Assembly: GCA_963733135.1 (NCBI GenBank)
Contig: CAVTBX010000007.1
Span: 62,001-126,000 of the forward strand
Direction of reading: 5' to 3'
Source of the DNA: CAVTBX01 sp963733135
GTDB lineage: Bacteria > Actinomycetota > Thermoleophilia > Gaiellales > Gaiellaceae
DNA length: 64,000 bases
Below the pieces are notes generated by a model that saw only the letters and a list, made by a program, of their open reading frames with translations, did no database searches and was not told the origin of the DNA. Both the position numbers and the translations under genes were made by a program. Of this stretch, positions 47,507 through 56,232 are shown piece by piece (within the stretch, counting starts at the first letter, position 1; the number at the start of each line of letters is the position of its first letter).

Positions 47507-49960
47507 ATGCAGGAGCTTCCGAGCGGGACGGTGACGTTCCTGTTCACTGACATCGAGGGCTCAACGCGGTTGCTGGAGGAGCTCGGCGAGCGGTACCCGG
47601 ACGCGCTCGGCGAGCATCGCCGCCTCCTCCGGGAGGCCTTCGAGAGGCACGGCGGCGTGGAGGTGGACACGCAGGGCGACGCGTTCTTCGTCGCCTTTGC
47701 GGAGGCTCGAGGCGCGGTGACCGCCGCCGGCGAGGCGCAGGCTGCCCTCGTAGCGGGTCCGATTCGCGTCCGCATGGGCCTGCATACGGGAGAGCCGATC
47801 GTCTGGGCCGAGGGATACGCGGGACTCGACGTCCACCGAGGCGCGCGGATCTGCGCGTGCGCGCACGGAGGACAGGTCGTCTTATCGGAACGGACGCGCA
47901 CGCAGGTGGACGGCTTCACGCTTCGCGACCTCGGGGCCCATCGGCTTAAAGATCTCTCGGAGCCACAGGAGCTCTACCAGCTGGGCGAGGCCGAGTTCCC
48001 GCCTCTGAAGACGCTGCACGCGACGAATCTCCCCACTCAGCCGAGCCCGCTCATCGGTCGCGAGCGTGAGCTCGGCGACCTGACGACGCTGCTCGACGAG
48101 CACCGCCTCGTCACACTGACCGGGCCGGGAGGCTCGGGCAAGACGAGGCTCGCTCTCCAGGCCGCGGCCGACGCGATCGAGGACTTCCCGCACGGCGTCT
48201 TCTGGGTACCGCTCCAGGCGCTCCACGATCCGGCGCTCGTCCTGCCGACGATCGCACAGACGGTCGGCTCGAAGAACGGGCTCTCGGAGCACCTCGGCGA
48301 CAAGCGCATGCTTCTGCTCCTCGACAACCTCGAGCAGGTGATCGAGGCCGCGAGCCCTCTCGCCGAGCTCCTGGCCGAAACGGGAAACGCCCGCCTCCTC
48401 GTCACGAGCCGCGAACCGCTCCGCGTCGCCGGGGAGCAACGGTACGACGTCGAGCCGTTGCCGGAGCTCGACGCCGTCACACTCTTCGTCGAGCGTGCCC
48501 GAGCCGTTGACGTTCACTTCGAGCCGGATCCGGACGTGGCCGAGATCTGCCGACGACTTGACGGGCTCCCGCTTGCCCTCGAGCTCGCCGCCGCTCGTGT
48601 GGGCCTCCTGTCGACGGGGCAGCTCCTCGCCCGCCTCGAGCACGCCTTGCCGATCCTGACCCTGGGTGCCCGCGATGCGCCCGAGCGCCAGCAGACGCTG
48701 CGCGCGACAATCGCCTGGAGCCACGACCTCCTCGGCGACGAGGAGCAGCGCCTCTTCCGCCGCCTCGCCGTCTTCGCGGCCAGCTTCGACCTCGAGGCGG
48801 TCGAGCCGGTCTGCGAGGCCGGGCTCGACACGCTCCAGTCACTCGTCGACAAGAGCCTGGTTCGCCGGTGGGGGAGCGGCCGCTTCGGGATGCTTGAGAC
48901 CGTCCACGAGTACGCCGAGGAGCGGCTTGCCGAGTCGGCAGAGGTTGACGAGATCAGGCTGATCCACGCCGAGCATTACCTTGCGGTCGCCGAGGGCGCG
49001 AACGTCTCGGGCGACTCCGCGGACGAGCACCAGCAGTTCGAGATAGCGGCCCTTGAGCTCGACAACATCAGGTCTGCGCTCGGTTGGACAGTGGAGCGCG
49101 ACGAGATCGCGCTCGGTCTGCTGCTCACGCTCGCACTCGCCACCTTCTGGGTCGCGCGTGATCCCTTCGAAGGAAGACGGTGGCTCGAGACGCTCCTGGA
49201 GCGCGGCGAGAACGTGCCAACCCCTCTCAGGGCACGTGCACTCCGCGACTACGGCGGTCTCGTCTTTATCGCCGGCGACTACGAACAGGGAGAGAGGCTC
49301 TACGAGGCGAGCCTGGCCCTGTACCGAGAGCTCGGCGACGAGCGCGGAGTCGCGGAGGTTCTCAGCCGGCTGGCCATGGCGGCGACGGTCCGGGGCGACC
49401 TCGAGCAGACTCGAGCGGTCGCTGAGGAAGCCCTCGAGATCTTCCAGCGCCTTGGAAGTCGCCGCGGCGAGGCCCAGGCCGTCCATGCGCTTGGCTACGT
49501 GGAGTGGGAAACGGGCGACCGGCAGCTCGGAAAGGAGCTGATGACGAGGAGCGTCGCACTCGCACGGGAGGTCGGGTTCACGTGGTGGGAGCTGGGGTCG
49601 CTCACGGCACTCTGCGAGTGGGCGCTCGAGCTCGAGCAGCTCGACGAAGCAGAAAGGCTGGCCCAAGAGGGTCTCGAGCTAGCGCAGCGGATCCGTGACC
49701 GCCAGGACGCTGTGTATCTGCTCGCGATCCTTGCCCGAACCGCGGCCGCGGACGGTCGGCTGGAGCGCGCCGGCGTCCTGTGGGGTGCGATCGAGGCCGA
49801 GGAGAAGCGGGCCGTCATCGGACAGTGGGAAGGGGATCGGGAGACTTACGCCGCGCCGGTGCTGGCGCACGCCGGACCTGACCTGAACCGAGGGCTCGAC
49901 GAGGGCCGTGGCCTGGAGCTCGACGACGCGATCGAGCGGGCCATCAAGAGCGAGACGTAG
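47507..49960 (+). CDS. Cyclase-like domain + STAND ATPase + TPR regulator (paralog 2)
   Basis: The 817-residue protein has the same architecture as the one at 41443: cyclase-like domain (about 8-160), STAND ATPase (Walker A TGPGGSGKT near 205-213, Walker B LLLLDNLEQV, TSREPL) and TPR-like C-terminus ending in a GAIEAEEKR region shared with its paralog. Metal aspartates D15 and D58 are present; the specificity lysine is Asp (D54) and the transition-state Asn is His (H110). No DNA-binding domain is seen. It starts 50 bases after the MFS-CNB gene on the same strand and could be transcribed with it. Confidence 0.88.
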   Translation: MQELPSGTVTFLFTDIEGSTRLLEELGERYPDALGEHRRLLREAFERHGGVEVDTQGDAFFVAFAEARGAVTAAGEAQAALVAGPIRVRMGLHTGEPIVWAEGYAGLDVHRGARICACAHGGQVVLSERTRTQVDGFTLRDLGAHRLKDLSEPQELYQLGEAEFPPLKTLHATNLPTQPSPLIGRERELGDLTTLLDEHRLVTLTGPGGSGKTRLALQAAADAIEDFPHGVFWVPLQALHDPALVLPTIAQTVGSKNGLSEHLGDKRMLLLLDNLEQVIEAASPLAELLAETGNARLLVTSREPLRVAGEQRYDVEPLPELDAVTLFVERARAVDVHFEPDPDVAEICRRLDGLPLALELAAARVGLLSTGQLLARLEHALPILTLGARDAPERQQTLRATIAWSHDLLGDEEQRLFRRLAVFAASFDLEAVEPVCEAGLDTLQSLVDKSLVRRWGSGRFGMLETVHEYAEERLAESAEVDEIRLIHAEHYLAVAEGANVSGDSADEHQQFEIAALELDNIRSALGWTVERDEIALGLLLTLALATFWVARDPFEGRRWLETLLERGENVPTPLRARALRDYGGLVFIAGDYEQGERLYEASLALYRELGDERGVAEVLSRLAMAATVRGDLEQTRAVAEEALEIFQRLGSRRGEAQAVHALGYVEWETGDRQLGKELMTRSVALAREVGFTWWELGSLTALCEWALELEQLDEAERLAQEGLELAQRIRDRQDAVYLLAILARTAAADGRLERAGVLWGAIEAEEKRAVIGQWEGDRETYAAPVLAHAGPDLNRGLDEGRGLELDDAIERAIKSET

Positions 49961-50035
49961 ACCCGAGCTCTTGTTGGTCGATGACTTCGCGGCGATTAAA
50001 TGGTCTGCACAGCACCATCGAAACGGAGGTGACAA

Positions 50036-50584
50036 GTGGGCGAGATTCACGTGCACGAGTTCATGAGCCTCGACGGCGTGATCGATGAGCCGACGTGGAC
50101 GTTGGACTACGGCTTCGACCCCGGGATGGGAGAAGCGATTGGCGCGGTCACGGAGCGGAGCCGAGGCATCTTGCTCGGACGAACGACGTACGAGATGTTC
50201 GAGCCGGCCTGGTCGACGCGAACCGAGGAGGACGATCCGGGGGCGCCGTTCTTCAACGACACCACCAAGTACGTCGTCTCCGGGACGCTCACGACCGCGA
50301 CGTGGAGGAACTCGCAGATCGTCGGGCCCTACGACGCGGATGCGATCCGCAGCCTGAAGGACGAGGCCGACGGCGACCTCTATGTCAGCGGCAGCGGCAG
50401 GCTGGTCAGAGCAATGCTCGAAAACGGCCTGGTCGACGAGCTACACCTCTTCGTCTACCCGCTCACCCGTGGTTCCGGCCCGCGGCTCTTCCCAGACGGA
50501 GCTTCGCCGCGCAAGCTGTCGCTCGTGACTTGTGAGTCGTACGAGAACGGAGTGGTCTACCTGGCCTACCGACCGCAGGCCTAA
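50036..50584 (+). CDS. Dihydrofolate reductase-fold protein (RibD C-terminal type)
   Basis: The 182-residue protein has the fold of the RibD C-terminal/dihydrofolate reductase group: HEFMSLDGVIDEPTW at the start, ILLGRTTYEMFEPAW, KYVVSGTL, DLYVSGSGRLVRAML and DELHLFVYPLTRGSGPRLF. Such stand-alone proteins are common in Actinobacteria; their substrate is unknown, though they probably use NADPH. GTG 50036 has a strong ribosome site (GGAGGT, 5 bases upstream). Confidence 0.88.
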   Translation: MGEIHVHEFMSLDGVIDEPTWTLDYGFDPGMGEAIGAVTERSRGILLGRTTYEMFEPAWSTRTEEDDPGAPFFNDTTKYVVSGTLTTATWRNSQIVGPYDADAIRSLKDEADGDLYVSGSGRLVRAMLENGLVDELHLFVYPLTRGSGPRLFPDGASPRKLSLVTCESYENGVVYLAYRPQA

Positions 50585-50629
50585 GACTGCCGCGTTACGT
50601 TCGAAGACCCCTTCAGGACACAAACTGAG

Positions 50630-50702
50630 AGGCGCATACGGGATTCGAACCCGTGTTACCGCCGTGAGAGGGCGGCGTCCTAGGCCCCTAGACGAATGCG
50701 CC
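50630..50702 (-). tRNA. tRNA-Glu (anticodon CTC)
   Basis: On the minus strand a full cloverleaf can be drawn: acceptor GGCGCAT/ATGCGCC, anticodon stem CCGCC/GGCGG with loop CTCTCAC (anticodon CTC), and T arm ACGGG-TTCGAAT-CCCGT. The CCA end is not encoded. Confidence 0.96.
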
Positions 50703-50807
50703 TTGCGGCGCCGCATCCTACCAACCGCCCAGCGCGCGCCAGCGCTCTCCGGACCGACACCGGACGGTCACCGTCGGGAGACACCCTTTGCTACCCTCGT
50801 GAGCCTG

Positions 50808-50969
50808 ATGAGCGCGCCCTTCAGCTACCTGGATCCCGGCACCGGGAGCATGATTCTTCAGGTCGTGGCCGGCGGACTCGCCGCCGCGGCGGTCGCCGGA
50901 CGGCTCTTCTGGCGCCGCATCACGACGATGCTGCGCGTGAAGAAGAAGGACGACGCGCCCGAAATCTAG
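50808..50969 (+). CDS. Small single-span membrane protein
   Basis: The 53-residue product reads YLDPGTGSMILQVVAGGL and then a membrane segment and a basic tail (RLFWRRI, RVKKKDD). The YLDPG-x-GS start before a single helix is found in many small actinobacterial proteins beside sugar or methyltransferase genes. GTG 50799 is an alternative start. It lies 110 bases before the methyltransferase-like gene and may belong to the same unit. The function is unknown. Confidence 0.65.
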   Translation: MSAPFSYLDPGTGSMILQVVAGGLAAAAVAGRLFWRRITTMLRVKKKDDAPEI

Positions 50970-51078
50970 GAAAGCTCCAACGAGCCTCTCCGTTAGAGCT
51001 TCCGACCCAGCCGGGCCCACGTTCGAGCCGGGCTCGTTTCGTGACCCTCTGAGCCGCGTCGTCGTCTCGGACGGTCAG

Positions 51079-52407
51079 GTGTTCCGCACCCTCTCGCGGG
51101 AGGGCCTTGAGGACTGGCGAGCGCTCGCCGGGAGCCGGCTCTTCGCGGCTGCGACCGAAGCGAAGGAGCTCGTCGGTACCGAAGAGCTTGCTGACGGTCG
51201 TGTGCCGGAAGCGCTCCGCGGCGCCGCCGGAGTCCTCCAGCACGAAACGATCCCGTTCGTTTCTTATCCGTACGAGTGGCCGTTCTCGATGCTTCGGGAC
51301 GCTGCGCTCCTCCAGCTCGATCTCCTGGGCCGCGCGCTCGACGAGGGCCTGACGCTCAAGGACGCCTCGCCCTACAACGTCGGCTGGCGGGGAACGCAGC
51401 CCGTCTTCATCGACGTGGGATCGTTCGAGCGCCTAAGAGAAGGGGAGCCGTGGGCGGGCTACCGGCAGTTCTGCACCCTCTACCTCTACCCGCTGCTCCT
51501 CCAGGCGCTCCGCGGCGTCGACTTCCGGCCGCTGCTGCGCGGCTCCGTGGACGGGATCGAGCCGTCCGAGATGCGCCGGCTCCTGCCGCTTCGCGATCGT
51601 CTGCGCCGCGGTGTGCTCACCCACGTGACGCTTCACGCGCGTCTCGAGGGCAAGCACGCCGCCGACAAGGACGTGAAGCGCGACCTGAAGTCCGCGGGCT
51701 TCAATACAGAACTCGTCAAGGCGAACGTCCGCGGGCTCGTGAAGCTCGTGCGGCGTCTCCGGTGGGAGCCTGACGAGACCGCGTGGACGGAGTACGGGTC
51801 GACGACCACCTACACGGAGACGGACGCGGAGCGGAAGGCTGCGTTCGTCCGCGAGGCGGCGGGTGGCCGTCGCCGCCGGCTCGTCTGGGATCTGGGCGCG
51901 AACGACGGCCGCTTCACCCGGATCGCCGCCGAGAACGCCGAGTACGCCGTGGCGCTCGACGCGGACGGAGCTGTGATCGAGCGGCTGTACCGCGCTCTTC
52001 GCGAGGAGGGCTCGACGTCCATCCTGCCTCTCGTGGCGAACATTGCGGACCCGCCGCCGGGACTCGGTTGGCGCGGTCGCGAGCGCCGCCCGCTCGCAGA
52101 CCGGGGACGCCCGGATCTGACGCTTGCCCTGGCCGTCGTGCATCACCTGGCGATCGGCGCAAACATCCCGCTGGCCGAGCTCGTCGACTGGCTGGCCGAG
52201 CTCGAGACGGAGCTCGTGATCGAGTTCCCCACGGCCGCCGACCCGATGGTCGAGCAGATGCTGCGCCGGAAGCGCGAGGGAACGCACGCCGACTACACGC
52301 GCGAGACCTTCGAGCGACTGCTCGGTGAGGCGTTCACGGTCGAGGTGACCGAGGAGCTCGCGGGCGGTGCACGAGTGCTCTACCGGGCGCGGCCCCGACG
52401 TGGCTAG
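51079..52407 (+). CDS. SAM-dependent methyltransferase-like protein with a kinase-like N-terminal part
   Basis: The 442-residue protein has an N-terminal part with YEWPFSMLRDAALLQLDLL and LKDASPYNVGWRGTQPVFIDVGSFE, which recalls the D-x-x-P-x-N loop of lipopolysaccharide-kinase-like folds. The C-terminal part is a class I methyltransferase with motif I LVWDLGANDGRFTRIAA and ALAVVHHLAIG. The start is a problem: in-frame sequence before GTG 51079 (from about 51034, GSFRDPLSRVVVSDGQ) looks like coding sequence of this family but has no ATG, GTG or TTG. A non-standard start or a sequence error is possible. Substrate unknown. Confidence 0.75.
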   Translation: MFRTLSREGLEDWRALAGSRLFAAATEAKELVGTEELADGRVPEALRGAAGVLQHETIPFVSYPYEWPFSMLRDAALLQLDLLGRALDEGLTLKDASPYNVGWRGTQPVFIDVGSFERLREGEPWAGYRQFCTLYLYPLLLQALRGVDFRPLLRGSVDGIEPSEMRRLLPLRDRLRRGVLTHVTLHARLEGKHAADKDVKRDLKSAGFNTELVKANVRGLVKLVRRLRWEPDETAWTEYGSTTTYTETDAERKAAFVREAAGGRRRRLVWDLGANDGRFTRIAAENAEYAVALDADGAVIERLYRALREEGSTSILPLVANIADPPPGLGWRGRERRPLADRGRPDLTLALAVVHHLAIGANIPLAELVDWLAELETELVIEFPTAADPMVEQMLRRKREGTHADYTRETFERLLGEAFTVEVTEELAGGARVLYRARPRRG

Positions 52408-52445
52408 CGCATAGCGCCGGTCGCCGCTGGGTACAGCCGACGGCG

Positions 52446-54737
52446 ATGAGGCTCTTCCGGCGTCGACGACGGCCACGGCTCGCCTTCCGCGGCGGCCCCG
52501 CGGCGCGTGCCTTCTCCTGGACTGTCGTCCGGCTCCGGTGGCTCGTGATCGCCGGCTGGATTGCCGCCGCTATCGCCGCCACCCTCATGCTGCCTGGGCT
52601 CGGCACCCAGGACAGCGTCTCGATCGCGGGGCTCGTCCCCGAGGACGCTGAGGCGCTCAAGACCGGCGCGCGGGTTACGCGGCTCTTCGACGTTCCGTTC
52701 AGCCCGCACACAGCCGTCGTCCAGCGCGATCCCGAGGGGCTCTCCACCGTCGCCGAGCGGGACGCGGTGGCGGGCGCGGCCGCCGTCAGGTCGGGTGAGG
52801 CGCCGGGGCTCGAGGAGATCCTGCTGGCGGTGCCGCTGATCAACGTCGAGGGGGTCGTCCCGGCATCGAAAGAGCGGCTGACCACGATCGTGACGTACCT
52901 GTTCTTCCCCAGCGACCTTTCGCTGTCCGATCAGGACGAGCTCGCCGACGGCTACGCCGGGACGTTTCTCGGCGAGCCGGAGCACGCGCTCGTCGGCGTC
53001 ACCGGAGCCGCGCCCGGGCGGATGCAGGAATGGCGCGAGATCGATTCGGCGCTCATCTGGGTCACGCTCGCCACGATCGGCGTCGTTGCCCTGCTCGTGG
53101 GATTGAGCTTCCGTTCCGTGCTCGCGCCTCTGGTGGTGCTCGCCGCGGCGGCGATCGCCTACCTCATCTCGATCCGAGTCGTCGGCTGGGTCGGCTCGCT
53201 CGTCGACGTTGACGTTCCGAGCGAGGTCGAGCCCGTGCTCGTTGTCCTCCTGCTCGGGATCGTGACCGACTACGCGATCTTCTATCTCGCGCGCATGCGG
53301 CACCGACTGCTCGCGGGCGAGCACCGGCTGCTCGCGGCCGAGGGTGCGTCGGCCGACTACACGCCGATCGTCGTCACCGCGGGCCTCATCGTCGCTGCGG
53401 GCACGGCCACGCTCCTCGCCGGGTCGCTCGACTTCTTCCGTGCCTTCGGGCCGGGTCTCGCGATGACCGTGCTCGTGAGCCTGGCCGTGTCGATCACGCT
53501 CGTGCCTGCGCTCCTTGCGATTCTCGGGAGAGCGCTGCTCTGGCCTTCGCGCGCGCGGTCAGAGATCGATGAAGGCGAGTTTGCGCCCGACGACGCGGCG
53601 GAGCGCGAGCAGGCGCTCCGCTCCAACTCGTTCGGGGCCCGCACCGTGCGGTTCTCGACGCGCAAGCCGGTCGCGGGTCTGGTCGTCGCCGCGTGCGTCG
53701 TCGCGCTCGGGATCGGCTGCTACGGCCTCCTGGACATCCGCCTTGCCTTCACCGAGCTCCCCGGGCTTCCGTCCGACACCGAGGAGCGCCAAGCCTTTGA
53801 GGCTCTCGGCGAAGGCTTCGCACCCGGCATCCTGGCGCCGACGACGATCCTCGTGGAGGGCGAAGGCTCGCTCGACACCGAGGCTCTCGCTGGCTTCCGC
53901 GAGCAGGTCGCGGCCCAGCCGGGTGTGGCGGGCGTGGTCGGGCCGGGCAGCGTCTTCGCCGAGGCGCAGGAGGAGCTCTTCGTGTCCGAGGATGCGAACG
54001 CCGCCCGCTTTCTCGTCATCCTCGACAACGACCCCACGGGGGGTGTCGCGCTCGAGGATCTCGGAGCTTTGCAGGAGCGCACGCCCGCGCTCGCCGAGGG
54101 GGCGGGGCTCGCCGGGGAGCGGATCTCGTTCGCCGGGGACACCGCGCTCGCGCGCGAGACCGTCGACACGATGACCGGCGACCTCCTGCGGATCGGGTTT
54201 GCGGCCTGCCTCGTGAACCTGCTCTTCCTGGTGCTCTTCCTGCGTGCCTTGGTCGCGCCCCTCTACCTCCTCGCCGCCAGCCTGCTCGCACTCGCAGCGA
54301 GCCTCGGCCTGACGACCTACGTGTTTCAGGAGCTGCTCGGGAACGGCGACCTCACCTACTACGTGCCGTTCGCAGTCGCGGTCCTCCTCCTTTCACTCGG
54401 CTCGGACTACAACGTCTTCGTGGTCGGGCGGATCTGGCAGGAGGCGGAGCGGGAACGGCTGCGCGACGCCGTGGCGCTTGCGGCGCCGCGCGCGTCGAGG
54501 ACGATCGCGATCGCAGGCCTCGCACTCGCGCTCAGCTTCGCGTCGCTGGCCCTCGTGCCCCTGTCGGCCTTCCGTGAGCTCGCGTTCGCAATGTGCGTAG
54601 GTGTCCTGCTGGACGCCTTCTTGGTGCGCGCGCTTCTGATCCCCGCGCTCATCTCGCTCGTCGGCGACGTGAGCTGGTGGCCGTCGCGGCGAGCCCGGCG
54701 CGGGCGAGCAGTGCGGGCAGTAGAGCCACAGGCGTAG
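52446..54737 (+). CDS. MMPL/RND-family transporter
   Basis: The 763-residue membrane protein has the MMPL layout: one helix near residue 35, an outside domain, five helices (about 200-370), then a repeat of helix plus outside domain and five helices. Motifs include EPVLVVLLLGIVTDYAIFYLARMRHRL in the first half and LGSDYNVFVVGRIWQE in the second; the aspartate-tyrosine pairs in TDY and SDY are the probable proton relay. Related proteins export lipids or drugs. Basic residues RLFRRRRRPRL at the start follow the positive-inside rule. Confidence 0.93.
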   Translation: MRLFRRRRRPRLAFRGGPAARAFSWTVVRLRWLVIAGWIAAAIAATLMLPGLGTQDSVSIAGLVPEDAEALKTGARVTRLFDVPFSPHTAVVQRDPEGLSTVAERDAVAGAAAVRSGEAPGLEEILLAVPLINVEGVVPASKERLTTIVTYLFFPSDLSLSDQDELADGYAGTFLGEPEHALVGVTGAAPGRMQEWREIDSALIWVTLATIGVVALLVGLSFRSVLAPLVVLAAAAIAYLISIRVVGWVGSLVDVDVPSEVEPVLVVLLLGIVTDYAIFYLARMRHRLLAGEHRLLAAEGASADYTPIVVTAGLIVAAGTATLLAGSLDFFRAFGPGLAMTVLVSLAVSITLVPALLAILGRALLWPSRARSEIDEGEFAPDDAAEREQALRSNSFGARTVRFSTRKPVAGLVVAACVVALGIGCYGLLDIRLAFTELPGLPSDTEERQAFEALGEGFAPGILAPTTILVEGEGSLDTEALAGFREQVAAQPGVAGVVGPGSVFAEAQEELFVSEDANAARFLVILDNDPTGGVALEDLGALQERTPALAEGAGLAGERISFAGDTALARETVDTMTGDLLRIGFAACLVNLLFLVLFLRALVAPLYLLAASLLALAASLGLTTYVFQELLGNGDLTYYVPFAVAVLLLSLGSDYNVFVVGRIWQEAERERLRDAVALAAPRASRTIAIAGLALALSFASLALVPLSAFRELAFAMCVGVLLDAFLVRALLIPALISLVGDVSWWPSRRARRGRAVRAVEPQA

Positions 54738-54770
54738 ACCCCCGGCTTCCATTTGCCATACTCGCTCGCC

Positions 54771-55109
54771 GTGTCGGTCACCGAGGAGCGAGTGGGGCGG
54801 AACGAAGCGCTGTTCCGCGAGGTCAACGAGCGGATCCGCGACGTGAGCGAGTCGCTCGAGTCAGTGAGCGGCGCGAACGCCGTCGAGTTCGTGTGCGAGT
54901 GCAGCCGCGTGGAGTGCCACACGGCGATCCAGCTCGAGCTTCGTGCGTATCGAGAGGTGCGAACGAACCCGGCCCGCTTCGTGGTCGCGGTCGGCCACCT
55001 ATGGACGCCGAGCGCCGAGCGCCTGGTCGAGGAGCACGAGACCTACTGGGTCGTGGAGAAGTTCGGGGATGCAGCCGAGGCCGCCGAGGAGACGGATCCG
55101 CGGTCGTAG
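54771..55109 (+). CDS. Small soluble protein of unknown function with a C-x-C...C motif
   Basis: The protein of about 112 residues has a helical start (EALFREVNERIRDVSESLES) and a core EFVCECSRVECHTAIQLEL with three cysteines and a histidine that could bind a metal. The end reads RFVVAVGH and YWVVEK. Similar short proteins with FVCEC and VVEK elements occur in Actinobacteria, but I know no function. GTG 54771 is preferred to TTG 54753. Confidence 0.65.
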   Translation: MSVTEERVGRNEALFREVNERIRDVSESLESVSGANAVEFVCECSRVECHTAIQLELRAYREVRTNPARFVVAVGHLWTPSAERLVEEHETYWVVEKFGDAAEAAEETDPRS

Positions 55110-55265
55110 CACGCCGAGGTAGATACGCGCGAATGAGAGGGGTTTCGCGCCCACACTTCGCCAGGTCACCGCGCAGCGACCGGCGCAAGGGCCGGAGTTC
55201 GGAGCAAACTGGGCCGTCGTACATTCCCGGGCTGGAGGAGTGATGCGCCTGGGGTGGGTCGAGGA

Positions 55266-55976
55266 TCAGATCCTGATGCGGCGGATGCGCGGTCGGCGGT
55301 TGCGTGCGGCGAGCTTTGCCAGCCTCCCTGCTGTGCGGGCGACGAACGTCGCTGCCCGCACTCGTGGCCTGCCTTTACCGAGGCGCACCGGCCTCGATGC
55401 GGTCACCTTATGCAGCTTCCACTCGCCGTCCACTTTGCGCCGTGCCCAGAGTTCGAACCGCACGCGGCGCTCCCAGCCCCGATTGCGGATCCAGCGCATC
55501 AGTTCGTCGCCGGGACACGAGGTGGCCGAGAAGTTCCGATGGCCCCTTACCGAGCAGCCAGGGAAACGCTTGAGCGCCTGCCTTACCCACCAGCCAAGCG
55601 CCCTTCGACCGTCCGCCGTGACGTCGTCGCGCCTGGCCGTGTCGTCGCCGAGGAAGCAGACGGAGATCGTGTGTGAGTTCGCTGTGCCGGTCGCCCCCGA
55701 TTTACGCCTCCAGCCTCGCCCAACGAACACGAACCCGTGCTTGCAGACAAGGAAGTTGTAGGCGATGTCACACCACGGTTTCGACGGATCGGAAGGCGAC
55801 GCCGACATGTGAAACCGTTGGATCGCTCCTATCCGAGCGGCGCAGTTCCTATGCTCGGCCTGCTCGTCGGCATCTGATGCCGTGTAGTGGACAACAACCG
55901 CGTCGATTTGCGGAAGCGGCTCCGAGCACGTGAAGGGACGCGCACCCCACTCGGCACGCGACACGACCTTGGTCAA
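55266..55976 (-). CDS. Phage-type peptidoglycan amidase (PGRP/amidase_2 domain)
   Basis: The 236-residue protein begins VSRAEWGARP and has the zinc amidase core of the PGRP family: AVVVHYTASDA, WCDIAYNFLVCKHG, SVCFLGDD and RGHRNFSATSCPGDEL, whose histidines and cysteine bind zinc. It should cut the bond between MurNAc and L-alanine. The last 70 residues are strongly basic (RRKVDGEWKLHKV ... RNRRPRIRRIRI) and may bind wall polymers. There is no signal peptide, as in phage endolysins. Start TTG 55976, or GTG 55964. It lies 150 bases from a tRNA gene, a common prophage site, but no other phage gene is seen. Confidence 0.8.
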   Translation of the reverse strand: MTKVVSRAEWGARPFTCSEPLPQIDAVVVHYTASDADEQAEHRNCAARIGAIQRFHMSASPSDPSKPWCDIAYNFLVCKHGFVFVGRGWRRKSGATGTANSHTISVCFLGDDTARRDDVTADGRRALGWWVRQALKRFPGCSVRGHRNFSATSCPGDELMRWIRNRGWERRVRFELWARRKVDGEWKLHKVTASRPVRLGKGRPRVRAATFVARTAGRLAKLAARNRRPRIRRIRI

Positions 55977-56047
55977 TGTGCTGAGAGCTTGCCCCTTCTC
56001 GCCGCCCGTCTAACCCGAGAAAATGTTGGCCACTAAACGTCCCGGCG

Positions 56048-56079
56048 CATTGTCCCCCGGCGAGTTGGCGACGACAATG
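56048..56079. repeat. Inverted repeat CATTGTC...GACAATG
   Basis: A perfect 7-base inverted repeat (56048-56054 and 56073-56079) lies between the amidase gene and tRNA-Gln, in a stretch that is more AT-rich than its surroundings. It could be an operator for the amidase or part of an old integration site. Confidence 0.4.
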
Positions 56080-56126
56080 GCCTGAATAATTCAAGAACTA
56101 GCTGTTTCCAGCGGGTTCGAGGAGGC

Positions 56127-56197
56127 TGCGGGGCAAGGATTCGAACCTTGACTACCTGATCCAGAGTCAGGCGTCCTACCATTAGACGACCCCGCAA
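56127..56197 (-). tRNA. tRNA-Gln (anticodon CTG)
   Basis: On the minus strand the acceptor stem TGCGGGG/CCCCGCA, anticodon stem CCTGA/TCAGG with loop CTCTGGA (anticodon CTG), and T arm CAAGG-TTCGAAT-CCTTG form a standard cloverleaf with discriminator G. CCA is not encoded. Confidence 0.96.
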
Positions 56198-56232
56198 GGG
56201 CGGGCGCATTGTAGCGGCTCGCCCGCTCGAAA

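Noticed and set aside
41443..49960. LuxR-type helix-turn-helix in the cyclase-ATPase proteins
   Set aside because: Both end in TPR-like helices; no helix-turn-helix sequence was found, so they are not annotated as DNA-binding.
55133..55243. 36-codon frame after the 54771 gene
   Set aside because: Basic, low-complexity translation with no ribosome site or recognisable motif.
55266..56197. A prophage
   Set aside because: Only one phage-like gene is present; no integrase, capsid, tail or att duplication could be identified in the window.
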